From Phoronis australis (taxonomy: Eukaryota; Phoronida; Phoronidae): a stretch of DNA of 64,000 nt. Both the position numbers and the translations under genes were made by a program. Positions 25,601-37,600 of this stretch are shown one piece after another; within the stretch, counting starts at the first letter, position 1, and the number at the start of each line of letters is the position of its first letter. A model generated the notes under the pieces. That model was given only the letters and a program-made list of their open reading frames with translations, searched no databases and was not told the origin of the DNA. Where the stretch lies: contig NMRA01000545.1 of assembly GCA_002633005.1 (NCBI GenBank), forward strand, positions 93,690-157,689, in the 5' to 3' direction.

Positions 25601-28600
25601 TTATTGATTCCCCCTCCAGAATTTTTTAGTTTCAGCACCTTTAGATAAGTCTGTGGCATTCCCACTCTTCTGTATACCTTTTCTACTAAATTTTGATTTC
25701 TCATCTTCCCCTTCCACGTAATACAGACGGATCACGTATGGTGAATAATCTTACCCGTGGAAAAACGATGAGCAAGTTAGGCGAGGATTCAGATGAAATT
25801 CAAAATAACATCAAGAATCAGGGTTATTAGTACTAAAAAGTTGTTTAATGTTCTTGGAAAGCCTTAAACAAGAACACCTAGAAGTACCCGCCTTCTTGAG
25901 AGAGTACCTTTTACCGACAGAGAAGCATTTCACTCTGACGGAGGAAAAAGATAAAGTCAGTGGTTCTAGACGGTACTTTGTTTAGTGTGATTTAATGTGA
26001 CATTGAGGTACCAACACATCTGAGCGAGGATTTCTCCGAAATTCTCTAGATTTTTAAAAAGGCAAACATCGTGATCGACGACATTAGCCCTCACATGAAA
26101 GGACTTGCTGAGGAAAACGGTCTCTTGAAATCGCCTCGTCGCTCACCGATTGGAAGTTTTTTGGCTCGAACATTTTGCTGGCTACGCCGTTAACAAAATA
26201 GTATACATGCATGCTGCACGAACTGGACATGGCAACTATACATCAAGTGGTCGAGTACACGCCGAATGCGTGTCTCGAACACCTTGGAAACGACGTGGGC
26301 GACGCCAGACGAGAACGGAATGAAGACAAAACCAAAGCCATCATCGCCGACACCATGAAACTCCTGGGAAACTCGGGTAAATGCATCTTGTCAGTCTAAC
26401 CTTAAATCCAAGAAAGAATGCTGTTTAGTTCTTAAACAAATGAGTTGCTTTTCTACGATGTGTTGTTACCGTGGTTGTATAACCCTTGTGTCTTTTCTTT
26501 CACCGTATGGTAAACCGAAGACAAACAAGGAAAACCACAGAGAAATCTTTTGTAGTGAGCACCAAGCGACACGCAAACCTCAGTTTTCGCGATTGTGTCA
26601 CACCATTTATACTGACGTAGACGTTTTTGAAATTGAAATGAAGAAAAATAATCCATTACTTTTGATTTCCTGATTCAAACTGTGTACCAGTACGCGAAAC
26701 TGCGCGTGCGTGATTTCTATTGCGATTTTATGTTGAGATTCTTTGACCGCGAAGACTTCCAACACTGCAATATGGATGCAGATAACGCCTACGTGGCTAC
26801 TTTGGCACAAACCAGCGACGACATCCTTAAGCCCGAAATGCGTGACGTCTACCAAAAAGAAAAATATCTGCAGTTCTCACATCAAGACACAAAAGAAAAC
26901 GCGGCGTACAACAAAGGAAAATTCATTTTTTCACTTAGTGTTGTCTAGTGATTTCGGTTCATTGTTTATTTCTTTAGTGTAAATTTGTATTGAGTGTTGT
27001 GTGCTTACTAATTTTATTCCATTTTTAAATTTTGTTGGTTGCACGCGATAGGACGAATTCACTGTTGTTTGTTTTGGACTCTTTTACCTTGCCGTGACCT
27101 CATAACGTAGCACTAATGTCGACTTGCTGCAGCCAGCTTGTTTTTAGCCATCTCGAGATATTGTCCTTGGATGACCATCTGCCACTCAACGTACAAGTGA
27201 TTTCGGTTCATTCTCAAAGTAAGAACTGTCAAAGCCCTATATTACTACTTGCGTGTGCATGCATACGGCAGTAGAAAGCTAGTGCGAGTCGCCGCACCGC
27301 CTTTGTGACTTATTGTCAACGAACACAACAAGTAGTGGAAAAAGATAAACCCTCGCCAAAATTCATTTATTTGATCAGTAATGTGACACTTGGCTGTTTA
27401 GATCTCGTACTTGAACCACCAACTCGGTTTCTATTGTCCATTTAGTAGTTGGTTGAATTGCTGAACTGCTTAACTGAACCCGCCTTTGTCCTGTTTAGAC
27501 TGGAGGCACATTAAAAAGATTAACGTTTTAGCGATAGTTAAATTAATTACGCACTGCAAATTCAGTTGACATTGAAAGTGAATGTTAAAATGGCGAACAT
27601 GGTTATTGACAAATAACAAGTGTTCACCGTCGTATTTTCTTCTCGGCTTCGGCAAATCGATTTAATTTGAACATAGGAACATGAGTTCTCGAAAACGGCT
27701 TGGTGGACTTCGCTGAAACTTTTCAATTTCAATATGTATTCATCAGTTTCAAAACTGCTGTTAAGATTTTCTTTTCAAACGCCTAGTTTTTCCGTAAGTA
27801 ATACGATTGCTATTTTTACAAAATACCTTACGTTTTGTGAGTTAAATTAGTTGAACACGCCTAACGGAATTTTTGAGGTGAATTATGAAGTTTTCACTTA
27901 AAAATGGTTTCATTAAAATCCACCATGGAGTTATTTTGATATGAATGTACTTTTCTTAAAAACAAAGTTTTGACTTAAATAGATGGTTACGTAATAATAA
28001 TAAAAGCACATAACTATAAAACATATTTTTATAATCTCTGATCTTTTTTGGTTCAGAAATTGTATACTTTTTGTTATTGACATAGCCTGTGTTTTGATAT
28101 GCCAGGTAGAATGAAGTTCATTAAATAAGGTTTTAATCAGAAAGGTGAAATTTCAACTTCAAAACATTGCCAAATTCTGGCACTAATTCTTCTCTCTGTC
28201 ACCAACCAAAACAAACATGTTATTTTTGTTCTGTACTTTTTCATTTTTGGTAAACAATCAAGAAATAGTTTTTTACATGCACAACATGGGCGGGCACTTC
28301 GAATTACCCCCGAAAAATCGATGGTCACCAGGTTCATATTTTCACTTGATTAAGTAGACAAGCAGTTGGATGGCACACTTTTGGAATGTACTTTTTTGCC
28401 TCATGTTAAGCATTGGCTGGGAATTTGTGGTTTGGGCTGAATAACTGTCAATTTGCGTTTTGACACCTTTTCTGAGTCTCGCTTCCTTTTTCAGTGGAAG
28501 TTAAAGGGCCTAAAGTACGAGACAGAAAAAAAATTATCACGGACCATGTGTAGTGGTTGTGGCGTGAAACGGCTCACAACATTTTGTTCATAGTTGTTAA

Positions 28601-31600
28601 CAGAATAGAAGGAATGCAGCAGATACAGACAGAAGTAAGTCGTTTAACTGTTCATCACCTGTTGCTATCAGTGATGTTAAACAATATCGTAGAAACCAAA
28701 TTCAGTGTTTTATCGTTTAAGGTAGGCCTCAAGATGCGTTGTAAAGTTGACAAAATAGAGCTTGAATATATTAACGGACTTTGTCATCGTGAATCTTAAA
28801 GTCAGCACAGACGGAAAGCTACGACTCACATCAAGGCGTGAATATACAACAACAATTGAATGAACTAAATCCCAGTTCATTCAGCTAGTATAGTCATGCT
28901 GTAAGTTGTCATTTCAGCTGTCGTTTACTTGAGGTTAGCCAACTCAATGCGTAGATCTCTGTTTGTGCTGGTGCTCAGTTATAGATGGGATAAGCGAGAA
29001 CTCCCATCTCCAGTTTAACTACAAGGACATTTTAGTGGACTGAACTAGTCGTTCATCGTGCTACTACATACCTGCATTTGAACCATCGTAGTTGGCATTA
29101 ATCGTTGAGAGAGGATAGTGACCATAAATGCCGTCTATAATACCCGGAGACGAACAATCCTTTCCGTCGAACTTGATGGTGTACTTAACCATGCCTATTC
29201 CAGCGTAACGCGCATTGACTATATAGATCACATGAATGGCTGTGGCTGGGTCGCGTTTGTAATAGTCAAAAGACTGCAAATTGACAAATTGTGGTCTATT
29301 ACATACCAGGAAATATAGCGTCGAAATGTTGTTCACGAGAAGGAGTTTGAGTATTTGCTGCAAAGAAAATCTCAACACTACATGTATGAACAGAATGGCT
29401 GGATTAAAAATAGTTTATGGAATGGTTTACCCTGCTTACCACTCAGTGGGTGATAATGAATGACTCGACTGATGCTGAAAATGCATCGGCGATGACGAGA
29501 AAAACTTGCGACTGTAAATCCTTTGAGGACACTTCACCTACCACTTCAGTTCAGGTGTGTACACCACAGAAGAATTTCAAAGAGAACTTCATGTGGCTTT
29601 GCAGACGCTTCATCAGCAGTTTTTATTTTCTATTTTTTTTCAAACATGTGTTACAGCATAATTATATACACATTCACACATACACGTATTTGCACGATCA
29701 CACAATGGAACTCCACGTAGACACGTGCATAAAAGTTGAAACCCACCCATATCCACAAACATATATGCACCTAGGGAAAGAGGGTCATTTGCAACTCAAA
29801 ACATTTTAAAATAAATATACCGTAGGGGCCCATCTTTTACTTAAGTCTAAAAATGTTGAATGTTTTTCAACATTAAAGGAGATCTCAAATCCTTACCTTC
29901 CATGCAAGATATTATATGTAAATTGGGAGTTGTTAGTTTTATTTATTAAAGAAACGTTGAAAGAAAATACCAAGCACACGAAGATAATGACATGAATAAT
30001 CACAGCGAAACTGTTCACATCTATGTGTGGAATATTCATGATTTCTTTTTTACAAGTCCACGTGATTACAGCGTTGTTTAGTACGCATGATATATTTCAG
30101 TGATTCCCAAGGATTTCAAAATACATAGTTTCATGGCCAAAAATTTAATATTTTAGAAAATACTTCGAGAAACCTGACCGTTAGTTATAGAAATAGTCAA
30201 TTGTCTCCTTTTTAAAATGTATTCAAAATGAGTAAGTAATTATAAGTGAACTATCTTCTGTTCCACAATCTAATTAAAATGAAAATATTCTACACGTTTT
30301 CAATAAAAATTCTTAGTAATGCCGTTCATATCTTATGGGCTTTCATGCTAAGCAGAAGAGTTACGGAATGACTCATTTACATCGCGCAAAGCATGGCTTA
30401 CATTTGGAAAGTTAAGAAAGCAATTAATTGGACTGTTTCAGTGGATTGCATTGGTAAAAAATGAGTTGAAAATATATTTAAAACGTTCAGTAAGTACTGC
30501 ATCAGTGCGATACACTGAGAGTCATCTCACACCGTCTCATTAAGGGAATGTTTCCCGTTGGCTGACTGCTGAAATGCAAACACTTAAGGCATCTTACTCA
30601 AACGATGCCTAAATCTTTTTAATTTGTGATTAAATTGTTTTCCATGCCCAAGCACCATTGAACGCACCACAAAGTAAAAAGTGCCTCTAAACGATGTCAA
30701 TTTTGATGTGTTGGACCAGTTCATCCAAATCAGTGGCAGATCACTGATGGAAATCGCTTTCTCCGTTTCTTAGAAATGAGCACCAAAACAGAAGGTACAA
30801 TNATTTGCTGTATTTTGAAGTGAATATCTTTTTATGGGGATACACTATCGCCCCTGTATGCCTGCGCCATTCAGGCCTAGAGCGGGTTAAGTTCCAATTT
30901 CAGTCCGTTCACAGCTTCGCACAATATAACAAGGTCACATTTTCTTCGTCTATTCACAGTTATTCCACGACCCATCTACCATATCTTAAGTCGTTTTAAC
31001 GTTTTAAGCGTAAAATTCACCATAAGAACTCCAATAAGTTTTAGCGTGTGTAGCAAAGACTCGGGGCAAAACAAGAGCAATATGGCGGGTTTTGCCCCCT
31101 TTCCGGTGACGTCACAGTGACTAGCGAGAAACTCGCAAGTGAGCTATTACCACTGTCAATACAAAGAAAATTGACCGTCGTTATGAGGTTGCACATTTTT
31201 GGGCAAAGATGTGAAAAACATGGTGCAGACTTACGTAGAGAAGGCCATTGTCCTCAGATTTCTCTTCTTTCCAGGCGTACTGTACAATGTTAAATCGTGA
31301 AAAGCCAGGGCATGTACCTGCAATGGATAACCTAATATAGTGGAAGGCTTATTGGAATTCCGATGCATATCCAATACCTGTGGTAAGTTCACATAGGGGG
31401 GCAGCCCCCCTCCTCCTTCGCTGCTGGAAAAAAATAAAACAGCCAGAGCGTGAGGAAATATTGAGATCACTTTTGCAATGGACCACGGTGAATGTATGTC
31501 TAAACATTGACATTTTTCCTGAGGTGAGCCAATTTCGGTGAAACGTGCGCCTATTGTCTGCTAAAGGTACAAAGAAAAAGAAGATAGATTGAAATCTCGT

Positions 31601-34600
31601 CCACGAAAAATGAAAATTAGTAGAAAATCAAAAATTAGCGCATCAGTGGCGAAATCAAGTTCGAAATATTGGCAATTTTTAAGGAGAATAAAATGCAGTA
31701 TACCTGGGCAGTAACTCCACCTTTTATCCGTGTCATAATTTGAGGTCGTGCTACACCAGTGCTTGTCCTTTCCGACGTCAGCGCACGCGCTGTACGACTT
31801 GCCGTTGTAAACAAAAGGAAAAACACACGCTTCCCCACTGGCAGTGCCTCCGTGCGTTTGTGGATGATTACCTGCAGTGTCAAGACACACGTGGATGAGA
31901 AATGTAATACAAACACTACATTAGCAGGTGTGAGTATTATGTTAGTTTTTGAAAATATTAAACTCTTCTGTGCTTATTTTCCTATAGGTACACTGTACTC
32001 ACGCGCACAATGAGAACGTACCACGATGAATGATACGTGTCCAAAACCCAAAAATGGTCCAGGACCCGTGACCACCAAAGTTTACCCAGACCCTTAAATT
32101 ACTCAGAACTTTTTACTCCACTTAGGCGTAGGAAAGTTTGGTTTAGTGAGGCAGAATGAAAAAAAAATGAGCCCAACCCTCCACTCACTCCCCGCGACTA
32201 CATTGTGTTACGACTACGAGTCTACCCAGTTTCGCCACGAGAATGACAGGGAAGTGAAGAACCGGCCAACAGCCGAGAGCAATATCCGCCGGGGCACCCG
32301 AGACCGCCCGGTCGGCGTTATTTAAGTCGAATGGAAAACCGGGATTGTCTCACGTGCTCGGTCAACAATAATTCCCCTTCGGGCAATCCTGAGTAAGCTC
32401 TCCACCAAAGGTAGGCAATGACCATTGCCTCTATTGGTCCGACCAGAGGCGAGCCAGCTCCTATAGGCGCTCCATACGCCGGAAGCTTTTCGGCGAATTA
32501 TGCCTCGCATCGACTAGCTAAAACATCAAATTCACGTTGTTATAAATACCTTTTGCGCATAGAGAAACACCTTCATTAGAAGGTTGTCTATGTGTCTAAT
32601 TCCTTCCAACTCGAACAAATTATACTCCCGTTATCAAACTTTTTTCTTCGAGCAGTCCCTATTTCAGTTCCCAAAATCGAAAACTCACCATTTTCACTCG
32701 GCGCACGCCAAGAGATTTGACCTCATTCTTTTAACCAGGCCGAAGGTCAGAACTTGCGGACCTACCAGCGAACTTTGAAAGCTGAAGTCCCCGTCCTCTG
32801 CGTACGTGCTGCCGGGAACCAGCCGTGCATTTGCGGTGTTGTTAAACATTAAAATGTCAAATATGTGCACAAATTCTATTAAATGTCATATCAACAGCAT
32901 TTATTTTATCAAATGCAAACAATAATTCATTGAAATACAGTTTCAAGTAACGCCAATTAAAGGCAAGTAGTGGTGGCATTTTGGAAACGAACATTTGACT
33001 GACAAGACCGCAATGGCTCACCTTTGGCCTATTTAAAGATTGAGGTCATGAAGTCACATCACCTAGCGAGCGCGGTAAAAACTGGAGCGTGCGCAGTATA
33101 AAAATGGTGAGTTCACGATTTTGGGAACTGAAATAGGGACTGCTGGAAGAAAAAGTTTGATAAGGGAGTATATGTTCGAGTTGGAAGGAATTAAATACAT
33201 CGACAACCTCCTAAGGTGCTCCTCTATGCGCAAAAGGTATTTATAACAACGTGACTTTGATGTTTTAGTCGGTGCGAGGCATAATTCGTCGTAAAGCTTC
33301 CGGCGTATGGAGCGCCTATAGGAGCTGCATCGCCTCTGGTCGGGCCAACAGAGGCGATAGTCATTGCCTACACCAAAAGCAGAGGCAGACGACCGGCACG
33401 CGTTACTTGTGCATGACTAATGAACAGGGCTCTTCCGATTTTTGTTAAACTCCCGTCTCTTTACTTCCTGTAGTATTTTGAGTACGTGCTAAGATGTGTG
33501 CATGACGACCGTGGTGACTTGGATATTTAGTTTACCAGGTCTCCAAAGAAAATCTAAGGTCGCATTGGCGTCGTGCGTGTTGCCAAATCGAACCCTATGC
33601 TACGTAGTGTACAATATCTTACATGCCTAAAGATTTGTCTAGATTTCAGGTTTGAACACATTAGCCTGTGATTTTTGAACACCAAGTATGAGACTTTGTC
33701 AACTACTTCAGTCATGTAGTACCAATTTGAAACTGGGATCGCGTAACCAAGTCCTGGCAGCGTTCATGTACACTTTGGAGCGAGACATGGATGGTTCAAA
33801 ATTACGAAAGTTTTTCTATCACGTAAGCCCACGGGCCGACTAGGTAACGAAACTGTGCAGAGTCGAGGTTTCGGTAATTCGAACTAACATCAGATGGTTA
33901 AGCAAACGATCGTTGTGCCGAGATTTGGTGTATTTCGGCCCTGGAAAATGGATGACTGCAAGATTGTTAAGGCACCCGCCAACACCACCACCACTACCAC
34001 CACCAGCATCACCACCAACACCACCATCACCACCGAGTTGTTCCTGTGTTCTGTGACTGTAGGATATTTAATTCAGTGACTGAGTGTCACAGCCAGTTGC
34101 TGCATTAACTTACCAAAGCCATGGCGGATGTCGTTTTCCTCGACTGTAAGCGATGCGCCAACATTCTCGCCACTAAAGCCTGTGTTGCAGTCTCCAATGT
34201 AGCCAGAACAAGGCATGACGTTGAGCTTCACACCGATTTTCCCTGCTGTGAAATTATTGCAAATACCATCGACTGAAATACAAACAGAAGTGACAATATT
34301 GAGAATTTTAAAAGAAGAAACCAGAAAACTGTCAATATCTAACACCACAAAGCACTTGATTTATACAAATATACGAGTCTGAAAAACAAAGCAGGCAACA
34401 GAGTTTTACAAGTTTTGTGCATTTTTAGTAGACAACCAAGTGCTGTATCTTCACAACGCAATATCAGGAAGTCAACCATTTTAAGGAATCAATCCATTTA
34501 TTTACAGAATTTAGGGCATTGGTCCACACGCAATATAAAATGATGAGAAACTTTATTTGCTTGAGGACTGTGGCGTGACAAACAAATTTCATATGGTTAA

Positions 34601-37600
34601 TTCGATTCGTAGGTTCCGCTGTTTTCATTGACTTTGTAAATTTATACTTGTTTGGTTCAGGCCAGCACCTCCCAGGTGTAAAACCAGTTTTCAGAGTATA
34701 GTACTTGCTAAAACGAAATGATATTCATGCTCAATTTTCGACATACAGAAGCAGCACACTACTTTTCTCTATCATCAAGTTATGATTAGAGCAACATAAT
34801 TTAGCCATAGCTGTTGTAAACATCTACGGAATGACAAGCAACAAGCAGGTCTCCATTTAAAAGGCAATTTTAAATGAGGAATGTTTCCATTCACTAATTC
34901 TTTAGCTATTCTCTACAGCAGAGTTACAGTCTTGCAAAAACAATATTTAATTCGCTGCTCAAAAATACTATTATATTTCAAAGCCAACCGCTGATTGTAC
35001 CTTACCATCCTAAAACATCTTTGCTGCAAATTCCTGACAGATAAAGCTCAACTTAGAATTGGTGTTTTGTGGTACCTCGAATGCTTGAGCTAGCTCAATT
35101 TTGGCAAGCCCTTTCCCGAGTGCAGTTTTCTGTCATGGGTCACTCGGTGCTCAGTGTGCACGGATTGTTTATTTTAGCTCAATTTAAGCCGGTACCTGGA
35201 ACATCTAATCTGGCTAAAATTTCAACAGCGTTCCGTGATTGAGGTGATTGTGGGGTTTCTGCATAGGCAGATTTAGGGGGGCCCAGGGCCCCCCCCCTTG
35301 GCTGCCGCAAAAAATAAAACAGCAAGAGGGTAGGGAAATGTTGAGTTTATTAATTAACCCCGGTAATTAAAATTATACGGATGAAACAAGGTTTAAATGT
35401 GAGCACTTTTACTGTATGGGGGGCTCAGATCCAATTTCAAGTGTCAAAGTCGGAACACGGCGCAATCGTAACGGAACTATGGCTAAATGTAGGCTCTCCC
35501 GCGATATCCCAGACGACCGGCAGTGGCGCTGCGCAATACGACCCCGTTTCCGTCGTCTGCTCCACTGCGCAATGAAGAAAATTACTTAATTTTTTAAAGA
35601 AAATGGAAGTTGAGTGACGATGAAAAAACAGAAGCTGCGGGTAAGATGTGAATTTTAATGGAAACCTTAAAGAATCACTCAGAAACTCATAATTCTCTCT
35701 TTGTCAAACCTTAACTGTGACGATTTCCAAAGCAATCGCGTCATTATTGCCAACACGAGAAATTTATTTGGTCTTTTGGGCAATTGAAGACTATTTTAAT
35801 TCCAACAAATTTGTTACGAACCTATTGCACAAAATATAAAACGTGTAATAACCATTACAAAAAAGTAGGTTTCGTGCGCAAACGCTGTGGACTATAAACA
35901 AGTAGGTCTCTTTGAATCTAATTAAGAGTTAAATCGTGGTGGTGTAGTGGTAAAGCACGCGCGCTCTATCCACCAGGTCGTGGGTTCGTGGTTAATGCAG
36001 TTTTTCCTGTTGGACACGTTCTCCGTGTTTTTTTTTGCCTTTTTTTCTTGGATAATACTTCAGGAATCAAGGAAAAAAAAAGGAAAATGCTTGATTTTTA
36101 GAGGAAAAACATGAAAAATTTCCTGGGCGGGAGGGGGGCAAACCCCACTGTTCTGGTAGGCCCAATCCAGAGTGTATTATGTAAATCATAGCATATTTAG
36201 TGACCAGTTGCCTGTACTGAATCATGCGAAATAGATTTTTATGGCACCTCGAATGCTGGCTCAATTTTGAGGGATCCCGTTCGTATTTCTGGCGTAACCT
36301 TTCCAGAGAGCAAATTGTCTGTCATGGAACATTTAGTACTCAGAGTGGTGCAAATATTGAGTTTATATCCGATTTTACCAGTGGCAAAAATTTTTATTGT
36401 GGCTCAATTTTTGCCCCCCTCGTAAGGTCCCGAGGGAGGGGCTACCTCCAGAGTGCAGACACAGCCAGGCATTCATTTCTGTACTAATACTTGGCTGAGC
36501 GCTAACTTATGAGACTCGCGACGTGACAATTTGTTGCTGCTGTAGACAAGTTATGGCGGTTACGATGATCAGTGGGCCTGAAGCGTTATCAATTATTGCG
36601 AAAGAACCCTCCACTCCGGTTAAGACCTGCTCCAGCGCCGCCCCAGATCGTTGCCCATTCCGTCTCCTAGACAGTATTTGTAGTTTCAAACCATATAGTA
36701 ATGCCGCATCACTTCGAACTGCTTTCCACTTGCGTTCTTATGTTATTATGGGGCGACTGTATTTTCAAGGTGAGTCTACTCCTTTTTGCGGAGGCCTCTA
36801 GCTGATTTAGTTAAAAATCTGGAACTGGGTCCAATCCATCGCAATATCTGACGCTTAGCTGAACACCAAGTCGCGAAATGCGACTTAGCGAAATTCCCAC
36901 ATCGCCAAATGAAAACTGAGGTCGCCAAAACTGAGGTGGGAAGTCGACGACCAAAAAAATGAAAAAATGAAACAAGAAGGTCGTGACGCTGTCTCCATTA
37001 TTCAAAATTACGCATAATCTCGTCTATGTCCAATATACAGAACGAAGACCAACGGGAACACTGGAGGCGAGTGTTTCGTGGTCCGATTTGCCTGGTTTTA
37101 CCGAATAATTCCGTCTTTCGTCTGTTTACTTTCTGTTGCAATTTGAGCGCGTGTTTGATATGTGCTCACTGGTCAGAGTGGCAAATGCCCTGATTTTACG
37201 AAACAAACGGACGATTGTGAACTAAAAGTATTAAATCTGGAAAAAAAATTATTAATTTAACCTCTGGAAGTCACACAAATTTTGAAGGAAATTTCGGGAG
37301 AATTATTGTTTGACTTTTTACTCGCTGTGGCGACTCCGTGGCCATTTTTCGCAGCTCGCTAAACACTCTCAAATCGCACTGGTGAGCTGCAAGTCGCTAA
37401 ACGAAGCACTACATTGTGACTCGGGGGCCTGAAACTTAAAGGAGTATGCCACCCAAAAAACAACCTAATTTGTATCAATTTAGATCGAGTAGTTTTACTC
37501 CATAACGACACGTACGGTTGCGTTACCTGACAGCTGACGGCAGACGGAGGTGTTGAAATTATACAATGACGTCATCGGTTTCCCACGCAGTCTGTTCCGC

